This document shows positions 13,191-25,139 of a DNA stretch of 64,000 nucleotides, in pieces (positions within the stretch are counted from its first letter, which is position 1; each line of letters opens with the position of its first letter). A model generated the notes under the pieces. It did not search any database. It saw only the letters and a program-made list of their open reading frames with translations, and had not been told where the DNA came from. Source of the DNA: Prunus persica (Eukaryota; Streptophyta; Magnoliopsida; Rosales; Rosaceae); the NCBI RefSeq assembly GCF_000346465.2, contig NC_034011.1, positions 15,119,489-15,183,488 on the forward strand, read 5' to 3'. A program made the translations under genes and the position numbers.

Positions 13191-14420
13191 AGGGTCAAGG
13201 AGTGTAGCTGTAAAAAATCATCAAAATTGGAGTTAAAATAGCCGTTAAATTGTGATTTTTCATTTATAACCGTCAAAAGTTTTGTCCCATTACTTGATCT
13301 CTGAATGTTTATCTTTTCTGATTTTTGGCGTATATGATCTCAAAGTATAAACAAACAAGTTTGACGGTTGGATCGTTGAAACTAGTTTCTTTGAATGCGT
13401 ATGCCATCAAAACAATATATTCACTAACAATTAAAAGTTTATTTATACTTTCGTTAAATATAACATAAGATTTTGTGCTATCCACTAGTGTACATATTTT
13501 AAATTGAAGATCAAATTCAGTCATTGTATTCATATAGGTCAAGGAGTGTAGCTGTAAAAAATCATCAAAATCGGAGTTAAAGTAACCGTTAAATTGTGAT
13601 TTTTCATTTATAACCGTCGAAAAGTTTTGTCCCGTTACTTGATCTCCGAATGTTTATTTTTTTCGATTTTTGGCGTATATGATCTCGAAGTATAAACAAA
13701 CAAGTTTGACAGTTGGATCGTTGAAACTAGTTTCGTAGAATGCGTATGCCATCAAAACATTATATTCACTAACAATTAAAAGTTTATTTATACTTTCGTT
13801 AAATATAACATAAGATTTTGTGGTATACACTAGTGTAAATATTTTTAATTGAAGATCAAATTTAGTCATTGTATTCATATAGGGTCAAGGAGTGTAGCTA
13901 TAAAAAATTATCAAAATCGGAGTTAAAATAACCGTTAAATCGTGATTTTTCATTTATAACCATCGAAAAGTTTTGTCCCGTTACTAGATCTCTAAATATT
14001 TGTTTTTTACGATTTTTGGGGCATACGATCTTGAAGTATAAACAAAAAAGTTTGATGGTTGGATCGTTGAAACTATTTCGTATAATGTGTATGCCATCAA
14101 AACAATAAATTCACTAACAATTAAGAGTTTATTTATACTTTTGTTAAATATAACATAAGATTTTGTGGTATCTACTAGTGTAAATATCTTAAATTGAAGA
14201 TCAAATTTAGTCATTGTATTCATATAGGGTCAAGGAGTGTAGCTGTAAAAAATCATCAAAATCGGAGTTAAAATAACCGTTAAATCGTGATTTTTTATTT
14301 ATAACCATCGAAAAGTTTTGTCCGTTACTAGATATCTGAATGTTTGTTTTTTGTAATTTTTGGGGTATATTATCTTCAAGTATATACAAACAAGTTTGAC
14401 TATTGTATCATTGAATGGTG
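13191..14420 (+). repeat. 345-bp tandem repeat inside the non-autonomous CACTA element
   Basis: The marker AGGGTCAAGGAGTGTAGC starts near 13191, 13536, 13881 and 14226, a constant step of 345 bp, giving about 3.6 copies. Each unit also holds the segment with CGTTAAAT, a TTTTGTCCCGTTAC block and a TTTATACTT block. Copies differ by scattered substitutions. Small minus-strand frames that look alike in each unit are by-products of the repetition. Confidence 0.92.
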
Positions 14421-15132
14421 TGTGTATATATATATATTTATTTATATATTAAGTAGCTTTAAATTTATTTATTTTGTACATATAACACTTAAGAAATTGA
14501 ATAGTATACATATTTATTAAGTAGCTTTAACCTTATTTATATTTTAAATCATAAAATAAAATATTTTTTATTTTTTATTATTCATAACAATTATTTTTAT
14601 AAATATTGCGGTACAAACCAATTTTTTGTTTCTCAAAAGTTTGCACTACAACAGTTCGTTGCGTAAAACTCTAAAAATTTGGGTGGGTACCAAATATGGG
14701 ACGCGAGATTTTTTTATTTTTATTTTAAGACTTTGCACGACCAATATTTGAATATTTTTCATCGCGCAAAACTTTAAAAATTTGGGCGGGCACCAAAAGT
14801 GGAACGTGGGAAAATTTTTAAATATTTTTTTTAAGACTTTGCACGACCAATTTTTTTCGTCACGCAAAACTTTGCATGACCAATATTCGAATATTTTTCG
14901 TCGCACAAAACTTTAAAAATTTGGGTGGTACCGAAAATGGGACGCGGGAAATTTTTTTTATATATTTTTTTTAGACTTTGAGCGACCAATATTTTTCATC
15001 GTGCAAAACTTTGTGGGACCAATAATCCAATATTTTTCATCGCGCAAAACTTTGCGCCACTAATATATATTTTTTGTCGCGCAAAGTGATACGGTTTTTA
15101 AAACCAAAATAACTTCTCCACCATTTTCTCAA

Positions 15133-15400
15133 TGTCTTTCTCTACTCTTACCTCTCCTCTCTCTTTCCCTCTCCCCAAATCCCACCCTTTCTGGAACTCA
15201 CTCCTCTCACTTAATCTCTCATCTCTCTCTTCACTATCTCTCACTCTCACTCACTCTCACTCACTCTCTCATCTCTCATTTCACTATCTCTCACTCTCAC
15301 TCACTCTCTCATCTCTCTTTTCGCTATCTCTCACTCTCACTCACTATCTTCTCTAATTCTCTCACACTCACTTCTCCCTCTCATTCTCACTCACTCTCAA
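15133..15400 (+). repeat. CT-rich low-complexity tract (CTCACT repeats)
   Basis: A pyrimidine-rich tract of CTCTCACTCACTCTC-type repeats lies inside the non-autonomous CACTA element. A 74-residue frame over it is made only of Ser, Leu, His, Thr and Pro and is not a gene. Confidence 0.9.
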
Positions 15401-17009
15401 TCTTGCCAAAAGGTATATTCTCTCCAAATTTTATTTTTTTTTTCTTCATTAATATGTGTTTTTGGAGTTAGTTTTGAGTTTGTGTGGGCTTTGGGGTTGA
15501 GTATAAGGTGAGGATTGGAGTTTGGGTTGGATTTGTGGTATAACAATTTTAGAGGAGATTATGCCAATTTTTGTTTTCTTTTTTGTTACTTGACCATATT
15601 TGTTTTTTTTGTAGGGAATCGTCGAGACTTTGAAAGATAAAGTTGAGGATTAGGACGCTATCGAAACATATTATCCGCTACTACCACCACAATAGGCTTG
15701 TATTAGGATTTTATTATTATACTTTGTTAATTTATGTGTACATTTTCAATATTATATATTTATTTATTTATTGAATAATTTGATCACTATTTTTTCTATG
15801 TAATTTTATTTTGAATATGTCAATTTAAATTAAAGTAATTAAAAAAATTCATACAATTAAATTAAATTTCAAAAGTCAAAATTCGAAAAAATTAATATAA
15901 TTAAATTAATATTAAAGAAATAATAAACAAAAAGTCAAAAACCTTGCGCGACGAAATATTTCGTTGAGCGAACTATTAAATTATTTTATTTTAATTAAAA
16001 AATTTTAAAACACAAAAAATATTTCGTCGCGAAAAAATTAAAAAATTTGGGCAAGTACCAAAAATCGGACGCGGGATTTTTTTAAAACTTTGCGCGACCA
16101 ATATTGTTTCGGCAGGCAAAACTTTGCGTGACCAATAAGGTTTCGTTGTGCAAAAACTTTGCGCGGCGAATAAGGTTTCGTCGAGCAAAACTTTGCGCGA
16201 CAAATATTGTTTGGTCGTGCAAAACTTTGCGCGACCAATAAGGTTTCGTCGAGCAAAACTTTGGGTGATTAATATTTTTTCGTCGCGCAAAACTTTGCTC
16301 CATCAATATTTTTCGTCGCGCAAGTTAGATTTTCACGACGTTAAGGTTCATCGGACAAAGATATTTTGCGCGATGAAGAATATTTTTCGCCGCGCAAACC
16401 CTTGCTTCACGAGTTTTGCACGACATATCATGAGCGACAAAATTGTACTTTGCTCAACAAACTTATTTCGTCGCGAAAGTATTTTTTGTACCAGTGAGTG
16501 ACATGCTCACACACAAAAGAAAGTTGACTTGTTGACCAGTCAATGGTTTTCAAGGCAATGGAGAACTTTACCCTACCATCACAGGAACAAATCTAAAACG
16601 GGTGAATACAAATGTAATAAATGAATGAAAAGATGCTATTAGCTTGTTAGATTACAGGTTTGAAGGCCAAGCCGACAAGGATGAACTTGGTAGAGCATGC
16701 AAAGTCGCTTGGTGGTGCATCCAAGATGATGAGAAGGATAGGCCAACCATGAGGCAGGTTGTTCAAGTTCTCGAGGGAGTTTCACATGTTGGTATATCCC
16801 CAATGCCATGGTTCCTCCAGCGCCTTACAGAACTTCCAATAGAAGCCATTAGTTATGAGGAGACCACTTCCGGTTCAGATTCGTTTTCATGCACTGATGC
16901 CCCAAGTGCATTTTCAACCTCAAATTAGAAGCTGTTCAAAGGAAATGTAACAAGGATGCAGCTTTTGCAAGCTAAAATCAGCAACTTCCATTTCTATCAC
17001 TACTACATT

Positions 17010-17640
17010 TTATGATTTGTGCGACGAAGACAATTTTGTCGCACAGAGTTGAATTTGGTCGCACAAAATCAAGCGCGACAAAAAATTCGTCGCGCATAAT
17101 CTGTCGCGCAAAGATCGTGAAGAAAGACTTTGCGCGACCGATTGTATCACTCGTCGCGTAAATTTGTGCCACGGTTACCCTTCGTTACACAAAAGGTTCA
17201 GAGACGGAGCAATAGTTCGTCGCACAAACTTATGCGCGACGAAAGAGAGTTCGTCGCCACAACGATGCGCGGCGAATAATATTCGTCGCGCAATACGTCT
17301 CGTATATATTTGCGGCACCAAGAGATCTTCGTCGCGCAATTCGTGTCTACAAGTATTGCGCGACGAAAGATCATTGTCGCGCATACGAATTTTGCGCGAC
17401 GAAAGTTTTCGTCGTGCGGAACGCGTCATAGATATTTGCGGCACAAACAGATCTTCGTCGCGCGTTTCGTGTCAATACATTTTGCGCGACGAAACACTTT
17501 TGTCGCGCAAATCCTTTTTGAGCGACGAAAATGTTCGTCGCGCAAGAATAAATTATATGTATTTAAAAAATGAAACAATTTTATTTCGTAATATATAAAT
17601 TTGCGCGACGAGAAAAATTTCGTCGCGCAAATTTAATATA
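17010..17640. repeat. CACTA left subterminal array
   Basis: About twenty copies of GCGCGACGAA or TTCGTCGCGC, often as facing pairs spaced a few bases apart, form potential hairpins. Several short frames run through the array on both strands only because the repeats lack stops. The matching array is at 25140-25700. Confidence 0.9.
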
Positions 17641-17835
17641 TATAATTATTATTTAATTTTAATATTACTTTTTATTTTATTTTATAAAAAAAATAAATTT
17701 GGTTTTTTTTTGCGGTAATAAAATGAAATTCCAATAAATAATAAAAAAAAAGAATTGTAAAGAACATATTTATTATATAAAATAAATGTATACTGCAAGA
17801 GAAATATTTAAAAAATAATTATGAAAATAAAAAAA

Positions 17836-19690
17836 CTAATCAAATAATGTTCCAAAATCTACATTATCGTCTGGCACATGCGGTTTAGAGGTCTGGGGGT
17901 CTACAGGGGCCGTCGTCTGGTGGGGATACTTGGGATGGGCGGGCTCGGAGGTCGGCACATCAAAATGCGAGACTGGAATGCCGGACTGTGCGAGGGACTG
18001 CAGAATGACCGACATCTGACTCTGAAGAGTGGCCACCTGTGCTGTCAAAGCAGTGACCTGACTGTTTGACTGCGCTGATGAACGTGGTCTGGGTTCCCTC
18101 CGCCTGGCATTCCCCATCCCTCGACAATATGTCCCTGGTCTCCTCCCGAGAGTCTGATCCAATGTCTCCATCAAGATCTAAAATCCAGCATCCTGTGGAG
18201 GATCCACAGACTCGATCGGAGTATCGGGAGGAAGTTGGGAGGCGGACTCCTGAAGAACCAACTGGCTCTTCTCCACCATCGTCGTCTGTTTAGCATAACA
18301 TAAAATATAAATTAAAACATTCATATAATAGCCTTTAAACTTGAATGCGTAACATAATAATTAAAATTAAATAATACTCACATGAAGGGACTCGGCCAAC
18401 TCATTCCCAGGTCGAACATAAATGTCGCCAAAGACGTCGATCTCTGAGAATTTGGACCCCCCTAAATCGAACAAGAGAAGAAAAATATTAGTACAAAAAC
18501 CATTCTTTATGAATAATTAAAAATTAAAAATTAAATAAAAATTATTTTATTATTACCTGCCGCCGTGCATCCATCCTATAGGAGAAGGGCCTGGAACCGG
18601 AATGATGGATAAGAGTCTTCTTCTTCCTATTGCCCTTATTAACTTTGGCTTTATTCTGTTATACAAAAAATAAAACATATTAGTTGAAATTGAAATTAAA
18701 TATAAAACATTAAAAAAGAACATTAATAAGAAAAATATAATAAATTTGAAATTCATATTACAAATTACCACAAAAGCGGGCGCCTGAAAATGAGCTCAGA
18801 GCCACGCTCAACTATCCTCTCGCCCCTCAAGCTCCTTCGGGCAACCCTCCTGAAGAGCGACTTCTTGATCATCAAACGCCTCAAAATAGTGGTGCAAGTC
18901 ACTCTTCCACTGTTTGTACCTCTTAGAGAAGAGTCTGTTGACGTATGCCAACGACTCGTCGTCTAGGTCCTCCAAGTTGTAGTTCGTCTGCAATAAATTA
19001 ATTACATACATTTAAATAATAGAAATATAAAATTTGAAAGAAAAAGAATTAAAAGGCCTACATACCGACAACTGGCCGCGAACCTCCGTCTTGGTCTCGT
19101 TAAGCATCACCTTCCAAGACTTCCATTTCATCGGGCAATGGCTCCGAATGACATGACCAATGTCGTGGGCCAAGGAGCTATGCAACTCTGCCGTCGGTGC
19201 AGCCCGATGTTGCTCGTCGTATCCGATGTTGATACGACTGTTGGCCACCCGGGTGACCTTCGCCGTCTTCAACTGCCGACACGGCCCTCGGGTGTTCTTC
19301 TTGGCTGCAAAGAAAGATGACATTAATGTTAAATAAATAACAAATTTAACTATAAAATACACACACACAAATAAAAACAAAAACAAAAACCAAAACAAAA
19401 ATAAAAAACAAAAATATAAATAAATGGAGTTTAAGGATATCTATACCTAGCTGTGACCCCGATGCATCAGTGGATGTGGTGTCGGTGGTGCTGGCGGGGC
19501 GATGACGCCGTCTGGCGCTAACAGGCTGTGCCACTGATGAAGCTGATGAAGTAGGCGCCTGGGACCCCGCGGGACCAACTGCCAAGTGGTCCATCAGTGC
19601 TGGCGCAGTGGCAGCAGATGTCGGCTGAGCCGGGGGCTCCGAACTCTGCGTAGTCGTCACCGCCCTACGACGTCTAATCAGGTCTGACAT
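17836..19690 (-). pseudogene. CACTA second gene, Transposase_24 (Ptta/En/Spm)-type protein, with three in-frame stops
   Basis: Six exons on the minus strand join at GT-AG sites: 19690-19447 (MSDLIRRRR start, Ser/Ala/Pro-rich), 19304-19066, 18987-18769, 18655-18557, 18461-18382 and 18285-17836. The conserved core includes VRGQLS, KRYKQWKSDLHHYF, KTLIHHSGSRPFSY and TLGRRPGTYCRGMGNARRRE; the C-terminal part has a heptad-like stretch (VTALTAQVATLQSQM). The family is thought to act with the transposase by binding subterminal repeats. Three stops interrupt the spliced frame: TGA at 18808-18810 (where Trp is usual), TGA at 18796-18798, and TAG at 18178-18180 (probably from CAG). Exon limits are read from sequence only. 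Confidence 0.85.
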
Positions 19691-19779
19691 CTGCACAATT
19701 TCATTAATACACGTATAAATTAATAAAATATATGAATATTTGAAAGCGCATACAATTTTATTAAGATTCTTGACCTAGG

Positions 19780-20300
19780 GTTTGCGAGTTCGGAGTATCC
19801 GGGACTCCGATCCACGATCCAACGAATCCTAGACGATCCTAGAAATACAAGGTACACCATACGTGAGTTTGAGACTCAAAAGGTAACCAAATTCCAATCC
19901 GAAAATACCTACACGCTCGTGACAAATAGGGGATTGCACTGGGACCCAATGCAGTGGTGCTACAGTACCCCACGCGCCACCACACACGCCAGTAGCGCGT
20001 GGGTGTCCAAAGCGATACCAATCGCTGGAAATTTCTAAAAACTAAGGGCCAAGGTTCCTACCCTAGGTTCAAAACATCAATTGGAGCCACTTTTGTTCTT
20101 GGACCTACCCTGAAAAATGACCAGAAGTGGCCGGAATTGAAATTCAAAAACCGGCCGAAACTTAGGGTTTTGAAATCGACTGACCTATTGCAACAATTAC
20201 ATAAATCCTACCCAACCATCAGCTAAAGCATCTAAAATAGGATAGAAACCATACCTTAATTGTCGAATTTGGTCGCCGGAGGAGAGAGAACGACGGCGGC
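19780..20300. repeat. Module shared with the 2.7-kb solo LTR at 41396-44067
   Basis: Between the two CACTA genes lies a segment that closely follows 42960-43530 in the same orientation. Shared landmarks are GGGACTCCGATCCACGATCC, CTCGTGACAA, CCAAAGCGAT, GGAGCCACTTTTGTTCTTGG followed by ACCTACCC, and GAGAAACCATACCT-like text. No coding function is apparent. It is either LTR sequence acquired by the CACTA element or host sequence acquired by both. Confidence 0.8.
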
Positions 20301-20769
20301 GGAGATTGGGTGAAAACCGAGGAAATAACGGCGGCTGGCTCGACGGTGACGGCAGGGAACCTCCGGGGTACTAGCGTTGTGGCGGCGCCATCCAAAATGC
20401 ACTGGGGTAGGGGCTAAGCTGACGAGGTGATCTTCGTCGTGCAAGTGTTTTCATTTTTGAAAAATGTTTGGTGTCAATAATTTTCAAACTTTGTATGAAA
20501 ATGGTTTGGATATATTTATTTATCAATGTTTTATAACAAATGTTTTATCATTTTCATTTTGTAAACGTGTTTTGTCAAAAAAAAAATTTAAAAATTAATA
20601 TTAAAAGGGTTTGGATATATTGATTTACCAATGTTTTATAACTAAATTTATTTTAATAATGTTTCAGTTGTCCACATATATAAGGTTTGGATATAACAAC
20701 TACATATATTCAAACTTTTGTATTACACAAAGTCTGTACACTAGCATAATAAAATTTAAAAAAATTTAA

Positions 20770-23700
20770 TTATTCATCATCTGAACTATAATAACTTTCG
20801 TTATCGTCGCTATCATCACTTTCGGTCTCCCAGTCCTCCTCCTCCTCCTCTATAACTACATTATCTGCGTTGCTCGGGCCCACTGCAACATCGAATCTTG
20901 GAAGATCCCCGAGGTCAATTGTAATTGACTGAATTGGTATTTCGATTGAAGACACTCCTTGTATTTGAAACGGTTCTTGTATAATATGTGTATCTTGAAG
21001 TGTTTCCGCATCATTTTCCATTGAAGATTCTAAACGTTGGTCAGCCACATTGTCGACGTCGTTGTCAGTTGGGTCTAGTTCTGGTATAGCATACACGTTC
21101 CTATGATCCATCTTCTGAACAATTTTCCAACTGCTCTCAGCTTTAGGGTCATCTAGATACACAATTTGTGTTGCCATGTTTGCCAAAATGTAAGGGTCGT
21201 CATCATACCAAGTTCTGTTAATGTTCACAGACAGTAAGCCATGGTTGATTTTAACACTTCCCGGCCTATTTGGGTTGCTATCAAACCATCGACACTTAAA
21301 CATGATCACTTGGTATCGATCTTTGTAAAGCAATTGAACGACAGTTGTGAGTTTGCCATAAAAATCAATGTTCGTACTTTCGCCTCCACCTGGGACATGG
21401 ACACCACTGTTTTGCGTACACAACTTGTCATCTCGTGCAGCCCCCAATAATTTGACGCCGTTAATATAACAACCCGAAAATAATTCAGCGCGAATTGGGC
21501 CGAACGCCAAGTTATATAACTCATCACTGTAAGTGGAGGAATTCGATGATTTCAACTTATTCACCTAATATAATACAAAACCATTCACATGTTAGTCTGA
21601 CAAAATTAAATACTATAATTTATATTTGTCAAATACAAAACACTTATAACTTACATAATCCAAAAACCATTGTGGAAACAATTCACAGTGTTTCTGGGCA
21701 ACTAAATGTGATGGATGTTCTCACGCCATCATCTCTTCATGCTCATCTAAGTATGCCATTATCTCATTACAATTGTTCAGTACGAACCAATGCGCTACCT
21801 CCATGTCATTTCTAGAAAACGACTCTCCTCATACAGGATCTCCAAAGGGTCGTGAGCTTTGGGCAAAAACAGAAAGTTTTTCCTTTCTCATACCTCCGCC
21901 GTTATTGCCTGAGGACGATTGAAAGCCGTCTCCACATCTTTTAAATACATTCCACAGAAAGTAAGTGACTCATATTGAACCCACGCCTCTATAATTGATC
22001 CTTCGGGCTTCGCCCTGTTGCGTACACTTTTTTTCAGCTCTCCGAGAAGCGTGTCAAAATAAAACTATATGATACAAATTAGCAAGTCTGTGATAATAAT
22101 GCATACACAAACGATAAGGATTATATACCTTTCTATTGGATACATCCAGTGTTAGTTGACAGGACCAGCAAGCAATGCCTCTTCTGGCAAGTGAACCATC
22201 ACGTGCATCATACTTGTGAAGAAAGCTGGAGTAAATATCATCTCAAACTTGCATAGGACTTGGACAATGTCATGGCGCAATTGAAACATGTCTGTCTTTC
22301 GCAATGTTTTTGCCGTCAGTTGGGAAAAAATTCTGGACAACAACATGATTGGCTTCACAACATCTTCTGGCAATAGATGTCGAATACCCACAGGAAGTAG
22401 GCGTTGCATAAACACATGGCAGTCATGGCTTTTCAGTCCAGTAAATTTACCCCCGTCAACATTCACGCAACTTGCGATATTAGAAGCATACCCATCAGGA
22501 AACTTTACAGACGATACAAACTTTAGAAACTCTTTTTTGTCATTCGGTTTCATAGAAAAGAATGCAAGATCCCTTCTAGCTTTATCACTGTCCCTGTTCA
22601 TCCATAAACCCCTTCGTATGCCCATTCTTTCCAAATCAAGACGGGCTTTGATTGTGTCCTTTGTCTTGCCCTCGATATCTAGAATCGTGCCCACCAATGT
22701 GTCAAATAAATTTTTCTCAACATGCATCACATCTAGATTGTGCCTCAATTTGAGTTTCGACCAATATGGGAGCTCAAAAAACATAGGCTTGTGAGTCCAG
22801 TTCATATGTGTAGAAGGTCTGGTCCGACTAACTGTTTTTCCGAACGGAGCAAAATTCAAACGGTTAAGCTGTTCCAAGATCTCATCACCGGACCATTCTC
22901 TAGGTCTGAGGCGACGCTCTGTGTTCCCGTCGAACTCTTTATCTTTTTCCCACCACTCGTGGTCCCATGGCAACCATCTCCGATGACCAAGGTAACAAAC
23001 TTTTCCCGCATGCCAACCAGAAGTTACATCTTCCTTGCATATAAGACATGCCATATAACCCTTTGTGCTCCACCCAGAAACCATTGCATATGCTGGAAAA
23101 TCATTCACAGTCCACATAACTGCTGCCCGCAAAGTGAACATCTTCCCAGTTGATTTATCGTACGTGCGAACACCGTTTGTCCATAAATCCTTCAGCTCAT
23201 CAACCAGCGGCCTTAAGTAAACATCGATTGACCTCCCAGGATCCTCAGTTATCAAAACAGTCATCATCATGTATTCTTTTTTCATGCATTTCCAAGGCGG
23301 CAAATTATATGGGAATACGAAAATCAGCCAAGTGCTGTGGTGTTGGTTTAGAACCCTATACGGATTGAATCCGTCAGTGGCAAGTCCCAATCTCACATTT
23401 CGGGGATCAGCAGCAAACTCGGGGAACGTTCGATCGAACTCTTTCCATGCCTCCCCATCTGCAGGATGCCGCATCACATCATCGTCTACCCGTTTTTCCT
23501 TATGCCATCTCATGTCTGTGGCAGTATGCGTCGACATATACAATCGCTGCAACCTAGGTTTCAGGGGCAGATAACGCATGACTTTTTGTGGGATCTTAGT
23601 CATTCTATTCTGAGATGTCATTTTGAACCTCGACTCATTGCATATAGGGCATGTCTCCAACGTTTCATGCTCCTTGTAGAATAACATGCAATTATTTTTG

Positions 23701-24359
23701 TAAGCATGAATTTTTTCATAACCCAATCCAAGACCATTCAACACCTTCTGCGCGTGTTTATGGTCTTTCGGCAAACAATTGTCCGTCGGAAGCATTCTCT
23801 TGAAAACTCCGAAAAAGTAATCGAAACACAGGTTCGACATACGATACTTTATTTTTCCGTGCACTAGCTCTACAATGGCCGTGAGAACGGAAAAGCTCTC
23901 GCACCCCGGGTATAGCTCTTGGTTGGCATTTTTTAACAGTTTTTCATACTGTTCAAACTCCGCGCTGTCTATTGGTGTAGGCATGTCATCTTCCCTTTCG
24001 TGATTGATGTTGGTTGATGCAAATGGAAAAGCATCCTGTATAATATCCATGACTTGATCATTAGGATCCACAATAGGTTCAACACTGTCCATTCTTGTGG
24101 CATTTGAAGACGAAGCATGGTCTAATTGTTCCCCATGAAGGTTCCAAATGCTATATGTCTCAATCATTCCATTCCTTACTAAATGAAATCCAACATTTTC
24201 AATTGTCTCCCACAACGTGTTATTACACCTCCTACAAGGACATCGGATTCTAGTTGCACCTGGGTTGTGTCTACGTGCAAACTCAATAAAATTCTCGATC
24301 CCATCCAAGTATTATTCGTCTGCACATCTATTCGGGTTCTGTATCCACCTTCTGCTCAT
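20770..24359 (-). pseudogene. CACTA transposase (TNPD-like: Transpos_assoc, Transposase_21, DUF4218, DUF4216), inactivated
   Basis: Exons on the minus strand: 24359-22129, about 22064-21655, and 21564-20770, with GT-AG borders. The original ATG is at 24359. The N-terminus has the Cys-rich CPCRRCNN of the transposase-associated domain. The large exon holds the Transposase_21 catalytic region (for example LKPRLQRLYMS, DGFNPYRVLNQHHSTW, LRHNLDVMHVEKNLFDTL), then DUF4218 (SFTQLY-like region, GSIIEAWVQYESLTF) and DUF4216 (QNSGVHVPGG, CRWFDSN) with an acidic Glu/Asp-rich tail. Lesions: TAA at 24312-24314 near the N-terminus, TAA at 22152-22154 (LAGPVN-stop-HWMYPIER), a one-base frameshift near 21909, and TGA at 21829-21831 and 21721-21723. 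One uninterrupted frame of about 718 codons still remains. Confidence 0.92.
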
Positions 24360-25139
24360 AATTCCTGAAACCACAATCACAACATAACAATCACAACAAC
24401 TTCATACGAAGTTATAATGTCACCTTATGCCTCCGGTAAGGGCCCTATCCCATTCGGGAATGCATAATCCTGTCACGTAACCTACGGCTACATGAGATTA
24501 GATTTCGACATGGATGAATTTCGGCAGCATCTCGATACATTTCTTGAGGTGGGCATAGGTATAAATACCTACGTACCACCCGAAGAACGTACCGAGATGA
24601 CACCGAAATCTCCACAATCGAAACCTAATCCTGTAGCCGTAGATTACGTGACAACACTATGCATTACCAAATTGTCCAAATAGTGGGACAATTCAAGAAT
24701 TAATTGGACCGCAGTCATGCTTTACGCATCCATGTACGAAATCCAACTAATCTCGAACGGGAAACTAAATGTTACAAAACATATAAATAAAAGTACCAAG
24801 TTAATTTCAATTAACTTCGTACATCACAACGCATTGTGCTACGTCACGCACAATTTAACAACATAATATAAATATAACTTCACAAAAAAAATATACACAT
24901 AACAAATTAACTTTAACATTTTTAATATATAAAACGAATAAAATACCTTATCAATCGTTCTCCACAAATCGCTAATTACAAATATCCCTAACGAGAACAA
25001 AATTAATAGCGTTAGTACGAATTTACATTAATACTTATAAACTAACGATAAAAAATACTTACCCAATCAACGTACTGAATTTCCAGCAGAGGCAGTAACA
25101 GAGAGGTTGAGAGAGACGTAGAGGCAGAATTCTGATATG

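Larger units (their letters stand above)
12656..16497. mobile_element. Non-autonomous CACTA element, TSD AGT
   Basis: Left end CACTAGTAAAAAA at 12656; right end TTTTTTGTACCAGTG to 16497 (reverse complement CACTGGTACAAAAAA). The flanking AGT at 12653-12655 and 16498-16500 is the 3-bp duplication expected for CACTA, and the related LTR at 40014-44165 has a single AGT-like site at this point. Both ends are filled with GCGCGACGAA-type repeats in both orientations. No transposase is encoded; the interior is AT-rich, with a 345-bp tandem repeat and a CT-rich tract. It shares the subterminal motif with the complete CACTA element 500 bp downstream, so that family is the likely source of its transposase. 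Confidence 0.92.
10927..16608 (+). mobile_element. Solo LTR in the kinase pseudogene, itself interrupted by a CACTA element
   Basis: The insertion starts TGTTGGGCC at 10927 and ends GGGTGAATA at 16608. It is flanked by CAAAT at 10922-10926 and 16609-16613, a 5-bp target-site duplication. Removing it and one CAAAT rejoins the kinase reading line exactly. The terminal CA appears mutated to TA: the minus-strand relative at 40014 ends GGGTGAACA. Without the nested CACTA element (12656-16497 plus its AGT duplication) the LTR is about 1.84 kb. No primer-binding site, gag or pol is present, so a solo LTR left by recombination is the simplest reading. LTR superfamily not determined. Confidence 0.85.
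8811..16928 (+). pseudogene. G-type lectin receptor kinase pseudogene, tandem paralog of 5249-7657
   Basis: It follows the intact neighbour throughout, from signal peptide (ATG at 8811) to the C-terminus at 16928, but is broken many times. Visible lesions: a frameshift near 9136; a small deletion near 9262 that removes the VIWQ part of the lectin domain; a frameshift giving the stop at 9688-9690 before the EGF-like cysteines; a deletion near 9806; a one-base loss in the catalytic loop giving TGA at 10643-10645, followed by a one-base gain near 10695 that restores frame; DFG changed to DFD; GAA to TAA at 10897-10899; and GGA to TGA near 16627. A 5.7-kb insertion (10927-16608) separates the kinase core from its last 100 or so residues. 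The pieces are 8811-10926 and 16614-16928. Homology to the neighbour is read directly; loss of function is inferred. Confidence 0.93.

Noticed and set aside
13309..14223. Three similar minus-strand frames of 74-79 residues (TKFDLQ...KLVCLYFEIIYAKN)
   Set aside because: Their similarity comes from the 345-bp tandem repeat; they have no start context or known domain.
15132..15356. Frame of 74 Ser/Leu/His-rich residues
   Set aside because: It is the translation of a CTCACT low-complexity tract.
10927..16608. Considered a Helitron or gene-capturing element because it is long and lacks pol
   Set aside because: It has a 5-bp target duplication and TG start, and a relative elsewhere shows the CA end; Helitrons leave no such duplication.
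17010..17640. Regularly repeated GCGCGACGAA motifs suggested a CRISPR-like array
   Set aside because: The repeats are short, face both ways, have uneven spacers, and sit just inside CACTA ends. This is a subterminal transposon array in a plant genome.
22288..23684. Several plus-strand frames of 60-168 residues opposite the CACTA transposase
   Set aside because: They are antisense shadows of the minus-strand transposase exon, which has clear conserved domains.
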